Assembly: GCF_031202265.1 (NCBI RefSeq) | Contig: NZ_CP100604.1 | Location: 4,260,501 to 4,324,500, forward strand | Length of the DNA stretch: 64,000 nucleotides | Source of the DNA: Bradyrhizobium sp. Ash2021 | GTDB taxonomy: Bacteria; Pseudomonadota; Alphaproteobacteria; Rhizobiales; Xanthobacteraceae | Direction of reading: 5' to 3' | Shown: positions 55,674-63,925 of the stretch, piece after piece | Position numbering within the stretch: the first letter of the stretch is position 1 | How the letters are laid out: every line of letters begins with the position of its first letter | Translations under genes and position numbers: made by a program | Notes under the pieces: model-generated | Database searches by the model: none | What the model was told of the DNA's origin: nothing | The model's input: the letters and a program-made list of their open reading frames with translations, nothing else

Positions 55674-56615
55674 TCATCGGCGGCGCTTGTGCGCCGTTGA
55701 ACCAAACAGATCGAACGTGACCGACCTGAACCAGCGGTGTGCGGCATCGCGATGATACCGTTCATGCCAATACTGCGCGATTTCGATGCGCGGCAAGGCA
55801 ATCGGCGTGTCGAAGGCGGTCAGCCCGAGCGGGCCGGCGAGGCGCTTCGCCAGATTCGCCGGCAAGGTCGTGAGGCCGTCGGTTTCGGCTGCGACAATGG
55901 CGCCGGCGATGAAGCTTGGGACCTGCAGCATGATGTTCGAAGGCGATATTTGCGACGCCAGCACGCGCTGCGCGGTCCCGTGCGCGGCATGACCGGTCTC
56001 TGATGCCGTGACAAGGATATGCCGCTCGGCGAGGAAGCCGGTGCGGGACCGCAAGGTCGACATTCTGGGATGGCCATCGCGCATTACGGTCACATAACCG
56101 TCGAAATACAATCGCTGACGCCGCAGGTGGCGCGCCGCCTTCGGAAACGCGCCAAGCGCCAGATCTGCCTCGCCCGCTTCCAGCTTGAGCTCGAACTGGC
56201 GTGAGTCCAGCGGCGTTGCCCGGATTTTGACCCTCGGCGCGATCGCAGCAACGTGGGCGATCAGCGGCGGCAGGAAACGGATCATTCCGACATCGGTCAG
56301 CAACAGGCTGAACGAGCGGTCCGACTGGTCGGGATCGAAGGCCGACACGGAGGCGCGCAATCCGTCGGCAGCCCCGAGAAGCGTGCGCAACTGATCGGCG
56401 ATGTCGAGGGCCTTGGCGGTCGGCTGCATCGCGTGGCCGTTTCGGACGAACAGGGGATCGGCAAATTGCGCCCGGAGATGCCGGAGCACCTTGCTGATGC
56501 CGGGTTGCGTGGTCGCCAGAAGCTGTGCGGTCCGCGTGATGCTGCGCTCGTGCAGCAGGGCGTTCAGGATCCGCAGTTCTCTCAGGTTCAGCTCCGATGA
56601 TGCCCTTTCGGCCAT
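55674..56615 (-). CDS. LysR family transcriptional regulator
   Basis: The 313-residue regulator has the N-terminal winged helix at residues about 11-70 (LNLRELRILNALLHERSITRT, QPGISKVLRHLRAQFADPLF) and a periplasmic-binding-like effector domain. The layout resembles the NodD/PcaQ-like branch (weak). It is divergent from the solute-binding-like gene at 56714, with a 98-bp gap, so it probably controls that gene. The M20 hydrolase gene ends 23 bases from its stop and is convergent. Confidence 0.9.
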   Translation of the reverse strand: MAERASSELNLRELRILNALLHERSITRTAQLLATTQPGISKVLRHLRAQFADPLFVRNGHAMQPTAKALDIADQLRTLLGAADGLRASVSAFDPDQSDRSFSLLLTDVGMIRFLPPLIAHVAAIAPRVKIRATPLDSRQFELKLEAGEADLALGAFPKAARHLRRQRLYFDGYVTVMRDGHPRMSTLRSRTGFLAERHILVTASETGHAAHGTAQRVLASQISPSNIMLQVPSFIAGAIVAAETDGLTTLPANLAKRLAGPLGLTAFDTPIALPRIEIAQYWHERYHRDAAHRWFRSVTFDLFGSTAHKRRR

Positions 56616-56713
56616 ATGATCTATTCCCGTGCGGACATGGCGCCATTGACGCGCATCGGGTACGCTGCTGTCAAATGGAAACCTTCAAGGGTGCGCTTTA
56701 AGGGAGATCCGCC

Positions 56714-57589
56714 GTGAGCAAATTCATCATCGAGCCGCATTTTCGCCTGCAGGAATGGGTCGCCGAGGAGAAGGGCTATTTCCGCGCCGAAGGCCTCGAC
56801 TATGAATTTCGCGAATTGATCCGCTCCACCGAGGGGCAGCATCACAACAAGGCCAATCAGGGCGCCTTCCAGAGCATCGAAAAGGGGCGCGAAGCCAATG
56901 TAAGCTGTGCCTGCCATTGGACGGTGAACGTGGCCGCCTCCAATGGTCACGCCAAGCTCTATGCCGACGTCTATTCAGTCGCGCCCTCCGGAATCTTCGT
57001 GCCTGCGGATTCCCCGGTGCGCACCCCAAGCGATCTAGCGGGCTTACCTATCTCCGTCGGATTTCAGTCGGGAAGCCATTACTCGACGATACAGGCGCTG
57101 GAGCAGTACATGGCTCCGGGCGAGATCAACTTGACATTCGAAGACGGTATGCTGTTTCACCGCATGGAGCTTCTGATCGAGGGCAAGAGCCCGGCGGCGG
57201 CGCTTTTCAACGGGCCGTATTATCTGGCCGAGCAATTGGGCTTCCGCAAGGTGATCGATACCACCTTCATGATCGCCGCCATGATCAAGGGCGCGGTGGA
57301 TCCGGAAGACGTCAGGCGATACTTCCGCGCCTTGCGCAGCGCGCAGCGCGACATCGATCTCCGGCCGGAAGCCTACACGCACTACTACAAGAACGAATTC
57401 CCCGATCGTTTCCATGCCGTCATGGATACGCGTCGGTGGGGTCCGGGTGAGCGGATCGTGTTCGAGATCTATTCGAAGGAAGTATTCGAGCAATCGTTCG
57501 ACTGGATCGCAGAGCACAAGATTTTTGCGGAAGGGCGAATGGGATCGGGAGAATACGATCAATCCACCATCTCGTTTGCTGCGGAGTAG
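56714..57589 (+). CDS. Solute-binding-like protein without signal peptide
   Basis: The 291-residue protein resembles the NMT1/SsuA-like periplasmic-binding group: FRLQEWVAEEKGYFRAEGLD, YSVAPSGIFVPADSPVRTPSDLAGLPISVG. It lacks a signal peptide, starting directly MSKFIIEPHFRLQEW from a GTG with GGGAG upstream. It may be a cytosolic binding protein or enzyme (some members are decarboxylases or sensors). No permease or ATPase is adjacent. The divergent LysR gene may regulate it, and the ligand might then be the inducer or substrate (inference). Confidence 0.78.
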   Translation: MSKFIIEPHFRLQEWVAEEKGYFRAEGLDYEFRELIRSTEGQHHNKANQGAFQSIEKGREANVSCACHWTVNVAASNGHAKLYADVYSVAPSGIFVPADSPVRTPSDLAGLPISVGFQSGSHYSTIQALEQYMAPGEINLTFEDGMLFHRMELLIEGKSPAAALFNGPYYLAEQLGFRKVIDTTFMIAAMIKGAVDPEDVRRYFRALRSAQRDIDLRPEAYTHYYKNEFPDRFHAVMDTRRWGPGERIVFEIYSKEVFEQSFDWIAEHKIFAEGRMGSGEYDQSTISFAAE

Positions 57590-57649
57590 CAGGAAATCGC
57601 AGCGAACCCTGGTTCGGGTGATAGAGGAGGATCATCGGTCGCGGCGACG

Positions 57650-58432
57650 TCACTGTGGCCACAACGCCGCGACGATCGCATCCAGCCCGTCCGTGAGCGC
57701 CGCAGGTCCCGGCTGCAGGATCAGCGGCGACTTGATCTCGACGATGCGGTTGTTGCGCACCGCCGGAATTTCGCTCCAGCCCGGCCGCTGCCGGATCCGG
57801 TTGGGCACGACCTTCTTGCCGCACCACGACGCCAGGATCACGTCGGGCGCGGTGTCGCGTACCACATCGGGCGAAATGATCCGGTCCTTGGCGGCCTGCT
57901 GAAACCGCAATTTCGGCAACACGTCCTCGCCGCCGGCGATCTCGATCAGCTCGGAAACCCAGCCGATGCCGCTGATCAGGGGATCGTCCCATTCCTCGAA
58001 ATAGACTTTTGGTTTTGGCGAAGGCCGGGCCGTCGATGCGATGTCGGCGAGGCGCGCCTCATAGCTGCCGGCAAGCTGGTCGGCGCGCCCGGCCGCGCCG
58101 ACCAGCGCGCCGAGCGTGCGGATCATCGCCAGGACCCCTGCGACGTCGCGCTGGTTGAAGACATGGATGGCGACGCCGGCACGGACGAGGTCGGCAACGA
58201 TGCCGGCCTGAAGGTCGGAGAAGGCGAGCACGAGGTCCGGCTCGAGTGCCAGGATTTTTGGAATGTCGGCCGAGATGAAGGCCGATATCCGCGGCTTCTC
58301 GCGCCGAACTTTTGGCGGCCGCACCGCATAGCCGGAGACGCCGACGATGCGGTCCTGCTCGCCGAGCAGATACAGCGTCTCCACCGTTTCCTCGGTGAGG
58401 CAGACAATCCGGCGGGGAGGGAAGTGGCGCAT
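57650..58432 (-). CDS. Cobalamin/helical-backbone metal-receptor-type binding protein
   Basis: The protein has about 260 residues of the BtuF-like fold: FPPRRIVCLTEETVETLYLL then GEQDRIVGVSGYAVRP, IPKILALEPDLVLAFSDLQA, and a C-terminal half with DVILASWCGKK. It has no signal peptide in this reading, so it may be cytosolic or the start may be wrong. A start at 58432 is preferred from the family-like opening; upstream Met codons lie in sequence without similarity. No BtuCD genes are nearby. Confidence 0.75.
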   Translation of the reverse strand: MRHFPPRRIVCLTEETVETLYLLGEQDRIVGVSGYAVRPPKVRREKPRISAFISADIPKILALEPDLVLAFSDLQAGIVADLVRAGVAIHVFNQRDVAGVLAMIRTLGALVGAAGRADQLAGSYEARLADIASTARPSPKPKVYFEEWDDPLISGIGWVSELIEIAGGEDVLPKLRFQQAAKDRIISPDVVRDTAPDVILASWCGKKVVPNRIRQRPGWSEIPAVRNNRIVEIKSPLILQPGPAALTDGLDAIVAALWPQ

Positions 58433-58556
58433 CGCCAACGGTATGCAGAATTCCCGGCGCCTTGTCACCGTGGCCATTACCTCAGGGGTCATTGCCCGAT
58501 TTACCTGGGCCAGCCATTCTCCTAAGAAATTGCTCGAAAGAAAAACGGGAGGATGC

Positions 58557-58955
58557 ATGACGCCGCTTGAGAAAATCCAGTCGATGAAGATGCCTTTTGC
58601 GGAATTGAAAGGCGTGACCTTCACCGAGGCGGACAGGGATCGCGTGGTCGCCAGGATGCCGGTGCGCCCCGATCTCTGCACCCTCAACCACACCATTCAC
58701 GGCGGCGCGCTCATGGCGTTCGCGGATTCGGTGGGGGCTGCCGCGACGGTCATCAATCTGCCCGACGATGCCAAGGGCACCACCACGATCGAAAGCAAGA
58801 CCAATTTCATCGGCGGCGCCAAGGAGGGAACCACCGTGGTCGCAACCGCTACGCCGGTGCATCGCGGACGGCGGACGCAAGTCTGGCAGACGCGGCTGGA
58901 GACCGAAGACGGCAAGCTGGTCGCGATCGTGACGCAGACGCAGATGGTGTTGTAG
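58557..58955 (+). CDS. PaaI-type hotdog-fold thioesterase
   Basis: The 132-residue enzyme hydrolyses acyl-CoA thioesters. The hotdog core has LCTLNHTIHGGALMAFADSV with the Asp used in catalysis, then TTTIESKTNFIGGAKEGTTV. GGGAGGA lies five bases before the ATG at 58557. It is divergent from the binding protein gene (124-bp gap) and convergent with the aldoxime dehydratase gene. Substrate unknown. Confidence 0.88.
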   Translation: MTPLEKIQSMKMPFAELKGVTFTEADRDRVVARMPVRPDLCTLNHTIHGGALMAFADSVGAAATVINLPDDAKGTTTIESKTNFIGGAKEGTTVVATATPVHRGRRTQVWQTRLETEDGKLVAIVTQTQMVL

Positions 58956-58975
58956 GAGCGCGGACGGTGCGCGAC

Positions 58976-60025
58976 CTATGCGGCATCCACCGTCTGCACG
59001 GCGTTCAACATTCCGGTTTGCGGGTGACAGCCGGCGTATTCGAAGAACGCCTCATCGGCCCGGGCGACTGTCACCTCGTGATAGAGCCGCAGCTTTGCCG
59101 ATGGACCCAGCGTCGACAGATATTTCATGGCGGCGCCAAAGATCCGGACATGGGTCGGATGCGATTCGGCCCATCGCTCCAGTGCCGCGAGGCTCTTCCA
59201 CCAGCTCATGCCATAGGACTTTTCGAGAGGCCCGCCGTCGGGCGCAACGACCGTCATGTAGCGGTTGGCATAACAGCCGATCGAGCGGCCATCGTCGCGC
59301 AGAAAATCCATGCCTTCCCGCAACACCGGCTCGACGTCGTCGAGATACATCTTGCGTTCGGAGGCTTCGGTGTCGCCCCAATCCTGACCGGAGCGGATCA
59401 GGCAGAGATTATCATGGGGGATCACCCGAATACGCGAGCCGTCGCGGACGGCATGCGCCGCGCCTGACGGCGCCATCTCGCTGGTTTGCGACTTGGGAAT
59501 GCGATCGCGCATGCCGCCCCAATAGGCATGTTCCTGAACCTCGCCGCTCATGCCGTCGGCGAGCAGCGCGACGCCCTCGGGTCTACCCAACGACGAGAAC
59601 AGGGTTTCGTAGCCTTCCACGGATGGATAGAGCACCTCGATGAACGTGCCTAAGCCGTCAGCGGTTCGCGCCTCGCCGGTCCAGCCGTCGCGTGCTGCCG
59701 GAAACCAGCCGTCGAATTTGGCGCGATCGTCCCAATAGGCCACGGTCACGACGTTGGTGAAACCGGCTTCGTCGACATATCGCGCCCGGTCCCAATGGGT
59801 CGGGCCGCCATTCTGCTCGAAGCGGGAAACGATCCATGCCAGCGCCTGCTCGGCGGCTTTCGACGGCGTGCCGCGGGTCTGGACGCCGAAATAGGCCATC
59901 ACCACCTGCGCCACGCTCGGTTTGTGGCGCGCCACAAAGGACGGGTAAGGCGGCGCATAATCGTCGGGAACGCGACGGTGACGGGTGCGGGCGCTGCGGA
60001 GATGCTCTGGGATCGCGGATTCCAT
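58976..60025 (-). CDS. oxd: Aldoxime dehydratase (phenylacetaldoxime dehydratase family)
   Basis: The 349-residue haem enzyme dehydrates aldoximes to nitriles. Family features are the N-terminal block with VVMAYFGVQTRG, the HAYWGGMRDRIP region, SGQDW (Ser212), and the C-terminal SHPTH (H289/H292, one likely the proximal haem ligand) and LYHEV (H316, likely distal); these assignments are by motif, not alignment. The length is normal. GAGGAG lies before the ATG. It starts 41 bases after the nitrilase stop on the same strand, so the two are an operon for aldoxime to acid conversion. Confidence 0.92.
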   Translation of the reverse strand: MESAIPEHLRSARTRHRRVPDDYAPPYPSFVARHKPSVAQVVMAYFGVQTRGTPSKAAEQALAWIVSRFEQNGGPTHWDRARYVDEAGFTNVVTVAYWDDRAKFDGWFPAARDGWTGEARTADGLGTFIEVLYPSVEGYETLFSSLGRPEGVALLADGMSGEVQEHAYWGGMRDRIPKSQTSEMAPSGAAHAVRDGSRIRVIPHDNLCLIRSGQDWGDTEASERKMYLDDVEPVLREGMDFLRDDGRSIGCYANRYMTVVAPDGGPLEKSYGMSWWKSLAALERWAESHPTHVRIFGAAMKYLSTLGPSAKLRLYHEVTVARADEAFFEYAGCHPQTGMLNAVQTVDAA

Positions 60026-60066
60026 GGCGGGCTCCTCGTGAGGTTGGCGGGCTCTTCTGAAGACCG

Positions 60067-61080
60067 TCAGGCCTGCAGCCTGATTTCGCTCATGACCTCG
60101 GCGTCGACGGGCAAGGTGAAATGCTCGACGCGGTTGGCGCGGGAGGTGTTGAGCAACAGCCGGGTGACGTCGGGCCTGGAATAGTGTCCGGCGGGATCGG
60201 CGGCGTTTTTCGCCACGCCGATCATGCCGAGATCGATGTCGGCATACAAAATGCCTTCCTGATCGGGTGGAAGTTTCTCGGCAAGCGAACTGCCGTCCGG
60301 CCCGTAGATCACGGCGTGGCCGCCGCCGGCGTGCAGGAATGCGTGTTTTTCGGGGCTATCGCAGAGCTCGTCGATCATGGCCTGCGAGACCACCGCGCAG
60401 GGCCCCAGAAAGAAGCAGGAACCTTCCACCGCGTAGACCTTGCTCGCGGCGTTGTTGACCTCATAGCCAAGCGCATGCGCGAACGGGTCGTACAGCGAAA
60501 AACTCGGCCAGGCGCCGACGTGTACCTGCTCGTTCTGGGCGTACATCGCGTATTTCGACAGCGGCTGCAGATGCTCCCAGCAGCACAGGGCGCCGAGCCG
60601 TCCGACGTCGGCGCGGTCATGGACGGCAAGATCGCTGCCGTCGCCTTCGCCGAACACGGTGCGTTCGGCATGGGTGGGGCGGAGCTTGCGACGTTTCGCG
60701 ATCGGCTCACCGTCCGGCCCTATCAGCCATTGCGCGATGTAGAGGCTGCCGCCGTCGCGCTCGGACAGGCCGATCACCGCGGTCAGCTTGGCGCGCTTCA
60801 CGGCCTTGCGGATCTTGTCGGCCTGCGGGCTGTCATAGGACAGCGAGTTGTCGAAATAGCGCTGCACAAAACCGCGGCCGATCGCCCAGGCCGGAGCGCC
60901 AAGCCAGATCTGCCACGGATACCCGGGAATGAAGGTTTCGGGAAATGCGATCAGCTTCGCGCCTTGTGCGGCGGCCTGTTCGATCAATGCGATCGTCTTG
61001 TCCACGGTTGCATCGAGATCGAGCCAAACCGGCGCCGCCTGAACCACCGCTACCTTGTATTTCTGATGAACGAGACCCAT
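60067..61080 (-). CDS. Nitrilase
   Basis: The 337-residue enzyme hydrolyses nitriles to carboxylic acids and ammonia. The catalytic triad is visible: E48 (AFPETFIPG), K132 (RRKLRPTHAER) and C167 (ALCCWEHLQP). The motif set fits true nitrilases of the branch that sits beside aldoxime dehydratases, not amidases. I chose the ATG at 61080, since AGGA is eight bases upstream; one at 61086 is too close to it. It lies between the AraC regulator and oxd. Confidence 0.93.
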   Translation of the reverse strand: MGLVHQKYKVAVVQAAPVWLDLDATVDKTIALIEQAAAQGAKLIAFPETFIPGYPWQIWLGAPAWAIGRGFVQRYFDNSLSYDSPQADKIRKAVKRAKLTAVIGLSERDGGSLYIAQWLIGPDGEPIAKRRKLRPTHAERTVFGEGDGSDLAVHDRADVGRLGALCCWEHLQPLSKYAMYAQNEQVHVGAWPSFSLYDPFAHALGYEVNNAASKVYAVEGSCFFLGPCAVVSQAMIDELCDSPEKHAFLHAGGGHAVIYGPDGSSLAEKLPPDQEGILYADIDLGMIGVAKNAADPAGHYSRPDVTRLLLNTSRANRVEHFTLPVDAEVMSEIRLQA

Positions 61081-61261
61081 GAACATCGTCCTTCCGGTTC
61101 GTGAGACAGACAATCGTTGCGCAAGAGCCTACAGCCGCGCCCGGCCGCGGCGCTTGTCCGCGGCGGCACGAAAACTTGTCTTAACTGGCGGATCGGCGGC
61201 CCAAGGCGACCGCTGAGCGCAAGGTGCAGTGACGGGGGAAGCCGATGAGAAGTGGCGGAGA

Positions 61262-62215
61262 CTAATGCGGAAGCTGCTCGCGCCATTCGCGCGGCGAGGC
61301 ACCGAACCTCTGCTTGAAGATCCGGCTGAAATGGGCGAGGTCGTTAAAGCCCCACGCGAATGCGATGTCACCGACGTGCCGTGCGGCGTGGGCGGGATCC
61401 GACAGATCGCGTTTGCATCGTTCCAGGCGTTGCGTCTGGACGTAGCTGCGGAACGAGGTCTGCTCGTCGGCCATCAAATCGCTGGCATAGCGCGGTGAGA
61501 TGCCGATGGCCGCGGCTACCTGCGACATCGACAGTTCGGGGTCGCTGAGATGCGTCAGGATATAGTTCTTGAGCCGATAGAGCAGCGCGGAGCGGTGAAA
61601 CGACTGGTCGGGCGAACGCTGATGCATCCGTTCGGCGAACGCCATCGCGATCAGATCCAACCCCTGATCCAGGAGACGGGTAGCGGTGGCGGGATCGACA
61701 TGATCGATGACCTTGCTCATGCTGACCAGGAACTCATAGGCCAGACCTTCGAGGGGACGATCGCCGCAGAACGTGGTTGCGGTCAGCGCGTCGAACGCGC
61801 CGATGCGCTGTTGCAGCAGTTTGCGCGGCATCTGAAGGATGGTCTGCGAAAAGCTGTCGTCAAAGCGCAGCTCGTAGGGGCGGGTGGTGTCGTAAATGAC
61901 GAACTGCCCCGCGGACACGACCGCTTCGCGTCCGTCCTGATACACGCCGTTGACGCCGCTGTTGCCCAAGGCGACCAGCACGTAATCCTCGCTGGCGCGC
62001 GCGATCCGTGATGGCGTGCGGAACACCCGCTGGGCGCAGGAATCGACGCGCGTAAGCGCCGCAGGGCCGACCGCCGATTGCGAAACCGCGCCCCAAAACG
62101 CCTCGTGCATGTCGGAACGGCAATCGAGCCCGACAAAGGTGTCGCAGACGATGTCCTGCCAAACCGCAAGCCGCCGATCCGGAACTGAAGAACTCGTGTT
62201 GAGCACGACAGCCAC
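61262..62215 (-). CDS. AraC family regulator of the aldoxime/nitrile cluster
   Basis: The 317-residue regulator has an N-terminal AraC-binding-like domain (residues about 1-190, with cupin-type strands VVSAGQFVIYDTTRPYELRF) and a C-terminal double helix-turn-helix (SMSQVAAAIGISPRYASDLM, HVGDIAFAWGFNDLAHFSRIF). GGAGG precedes the GTG start by six bases. It is co-oriented with nitrilase and oxd, 181 bases upstream, leaving room for a promoter of its own target. Control of the two enzymes is inferred from position. Confidence 0.88.
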   Translation of the reverse strand: MAVVLNTSSSVPDRRLAVWQDIVCDTFVGLDCRSDMHEAFWGAVSQSAVGPAALTRVDSCAQRVFRTPSRIARASEDYVLVALGNSGVNGVYQDGREAVVSAGQFVIYDTTRPYELRFDDSFSQTILQMPRKLLQQRIGAFDALTATTFCGDRPLEGLAYEFLVSMSKVIDHVDPATATRLLDQGLDLIAMAFAERMHQRSPDQSFHRSALLYRLKNYILTHLSDPELSMSQVAAAIGISPRYASDLMADEQTSFRSYVQTQRLERCKRDLSDPAHAARHVGDIAFAWGFNDLAHFSRIFKQRFGASPREWREQLPH

Positions 62216-62351
62216 GATGGACCTCCAGGAACCGGGCGAGTTTGGGCCAAAGTCCGGCTCAAATCCAGTGCCTGCAAATAGCCTGCCGAGCGGCGCGGCA
62301 GGTTAACAATCGGTTAACAAAATTTGACGTTTTATGAGGCATTCTAGGGAC

Positions 62352-62380
62352 TTGCGTATCATGTTGCGATGCACAATATA
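62352..62380 (+). promoter_or_regulatory. Candidate promoter of the GNAT gene
   Basis: TTGCGT at 62352-62357 and AATATA at 62375-62380 are separated by 17 bases, close to an alphaproteobacterial housekeeping promoter. Transcription would start near 62387 and leave a leader of about 47 bases that contains the hairpin at 62402-62425. Confidence 0.4.
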
Positions 62381-62401
62381 GATCATCTAGGGATTCGACG
62401 C

Positions 62402-62425
62402 CTCCTCGAGGGCTTCCACGAGGAG
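62402..62425 (+). promoter_or_regulatory. Hairpin masking the ribosome-binding site of the GNAT gene
   Basis: CTCCTCG (62402-62408) pairs with CGAGGAG (62419-62425), with an inner GG/CC pair closing a GCTT loop and one A/A mismatch. The right arm is the ribosome-binding site GAGGAG, eight bases before the ATG at 62434. In the folded RNA the site would be hidden, as in RNA thermometers or other translational switches. Confidence 0.55.
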
Positions 62426-62433
62426 TTTATGAA

Positions 62434-63054
62434 ATGAGCTATGAAATTACCCGCCCAGTGCCCGCCAAGGGCATCGTTCGGACACTAAGCCAGCAGGAAG
62501 AACTGCCCCTGTTGCGCGATCATCTGTTGCGGCTTGACCGGACAAGCCGCCACGATCGCTTCCATGGCTTCATGGATGACAGCTTCATCGAGGGCTACGC
62601 CGAGAAGTGCGCCAATGATGGCACCATCATCATGGCCTATATCGAGGATGGCGTGGTTCGGGGCGCGGCGGAGCTGCATCCGCCCGAACAATCGCCGGAT
62701 TCATTACCGGAGATCGCTTTCAGCGTGGAAGCGTCGGTGCGGCGCAAGGGTGTCGGCAGCATCCTGTTCAGGAAGCTGATCGCGGAGGCCCGCGCCAAGG
62801 GCTATCGCAGCCTGCGCATCACCACCGGTGCGCAGAACGAGGCGATGCGGGCGCTTGCCAACAAGTTCGGCGCGCATCTCAGCTTCCGCTTCGGTGAATC
62901 CACCGGGAATATCGACCTGACCCAGCAGAAGCAGCCGGTGCCTGCGCCGGCCGCCTTTGCAACCTCGCTCGACGCCAGCCGCGCGATCGCGAATTTCAAT
63001 CGCGCGTACTGGAAGATGCTGTTGCAGATATACGGGTGGGATAAGGCGGCCTGA
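62434..63054 (+). CDS. GNAT family N-acetyltransferase
   Basis: The 206-residue protein has a GNAT fold with the acetyl-CoA loop in EASVRRKGVGSILFRKLIAE (R/Q-x-x-G-x-G/A pattern RRKGVG). The N-terminal part binds the acceptor, which is unknown. The C-terminal 40 residues (PVPAPAAFATSLDASRAIAN, FNRAYWKMLLQIYG) form an extra helical tail. The start overlaps a two-codon frame ATG-AAA-TGA whose stop overlaps this ATG. A candidate promoter, a masked ribosome-binding site and a strong terminator frame it as a single-gene unit. Confidence 0.88.
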   Translation: MSYEITRPVPAKGIVRTLSQQEELPLLRDHLLRLDRTSRHDRFHGFMDDSFIEGYAEKCANDGTIIMAYIEDGVVRGAAELHPPEQSPDSLPEIAFSVEASVRRKGVGSILFRKLIAEARAKGYRSLRITTGAQNEAMRALANKFGAHLSFRFGESTGNIDLTQQKQPVPAPAAFATSLDASRAIANFNRAYWKMLLQIYGWDKAA

Positions 63055-63091
63055 CGCTTAAGCGAGTCCAGGCGGCCATTCGCTAATCCTG

Positions 63092-63134
63092 GAGCCCGGT
63101 TCTGATTAAATCAGAGCCGGGCTCTGGTATTTTC
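63092..63134 (+). terminator. Terminator of the GNAT gene
   Basis: Arms 63092-63107 and 63109-63124 form a stem of about 16 pairs with one G-T pair and almost no loop, starting GAGCCCGG and ending CCGGGCTC. A T-rich but broken tail (TGGTATTTTCG) follows. It lies 38 bases after the stop. Confidence 0.7.
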
Positions 63135-63154
63135 GCTTTGTCGGTTTTGTTGAC

Positions 63155-63212
63155 GCGAACCGGCGTCCACCCCGGATCGGGTCCGGGGCAGGCTTTCGCT
63201 GGAAAATGCTGT
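63155..63212. repeat. Dispersed intergenic repeat, copy 3 of 3 (inverted)
   Basis: Reverse complement of the element at 17421-17472 and 46625-46680: GTCCACCCCGGATCGGGTCC, then GCAGGCTTTCGCTGGAAAA. It lies between convergent genes. Confidence 0.75.
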
Positions 63213-63236
63213 GGATGGCGCGAGTTTGTCCGCGCG

Positions 63237-63539
63237 TCAGGTGCCGGTGCGCTTGTCGTTGCCGAATCGCCTGACCACGCGGCGCTCGACCACCACAGAG
63301 CGCTGCGCGCCTTGCTCGCCCGTGATCACGCGGGTGACGGTTCGCGCCACGGCGCGTCCAGTCTTCTTCACTTCGGCCAGCACTTCCTCATACGGCAGTC
63401 CCATCAGCGCTGCGGCGATTTCCGCCTGCTGCTGCGGATCTTCGGTAATGCCGACGGCGGCGAAGATGGCTTCCTCCAGCGTCGGCGGATCGCGCCGCAC
63501 GCGCCGGGTGCCGTATTTGGTGTTCCAGTCTTCGCTCAT
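63237..63539 (-). CDS. Small hypothetical protein
   Basis: The 100-residue cytosolic protein is highly charged. It starts MSEDWNTKYGTRRVRRDPPT followed by LEEAIFAAVGITEDPQQQAEIAAALM, a helical section. The C-terminus is strongly basic with Val/Arg alternation (RSVVVERRVVRRFGNDKR), as in nucleic-acid-binding or disordered tails. GAGG lies upstream of the ATG at 63539. I do not recognise the family. Confidence 0.72.
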   Translation of the reverse strand: MSEDWNTKYGTRRVRRDPPTLEEAIFAAVGITEDPQQQAEIAAALMGLPYEEVLAEVKKTGRAVARTVTRVITGEQGAQRSVVVERRVVRRFGNDKRTGT

Positions 63540-63625
63540 CGGGGGCCTCGCATCTGATCGTGAGATACCTAGGTGCCCTTATGTTGCATTGCAATATGAA
63601 ATTGGCGTGGCAATACAGCCATGCG

Positions 63626-63925
63626 TTAGAGTTTTTCGAGCCTGGTCGCATCGTACAGCTCGATGGTGGTATCGGCCGCGGCCAGCGATTGCAGCGAACG
63701 GACGAAATCGCGCGAGGCGGGGACCGCGAAATGCGCCAACAGGGCTGCGCGATCGGTCCATCGCTCGAAAAACACCAGCCGCAGCGGATTTTCGCAGTCG
63801 ACATGCACGGCATGCGAGACGCAGCCGGGCTCGCCGCGCGAACGATGGACGTGCTCGAGGCTTAATCGGAGAACTTCATCGAAGGAATCCTGTCGCGCCG
63901 TCACGCTCCCGGTCACCACGATCAT
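63626..63925 (-). CDS. Antibiotic biosynthesis monooxygenase (ABM) domain protein, putative quinol monooxygenase
   Basis: The 99-residue protein has a dimeric ferredoxin-like ABM fold: MIVVTGSVTARQDSFDEVLR, LSLEHVHRSRGEPGCVSHAV, then LRLVFFERWTDRAALLAHFA. Relatives such as YgiN oxidise quinols or similar compounds without a metal or flavin. GGGGGA lies just before the ATG at 63925. The next upstream gene on this strand is beyond the window edge; its end may be near 63975. Confidence 0.85.
   Translation of the reverse strand: MIVVTGSVTARQDSFDEVLRLSLEHVHRSRGEPGCVSHAVHVDCENPLRLVFFERWTDRAALLAHFAVPASRDFVRSLQSLAAADTTIELYDATRLEKL

Noticed and set aside
58433..58696. Longer N-terminus for the cobalamin-type binding protein, possibly a signal peptide
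   Set aside because: The upstream residues overlap the thioesterase start region and give no signal-peptide pattern. The family-like opening begins at the Met at 58432.
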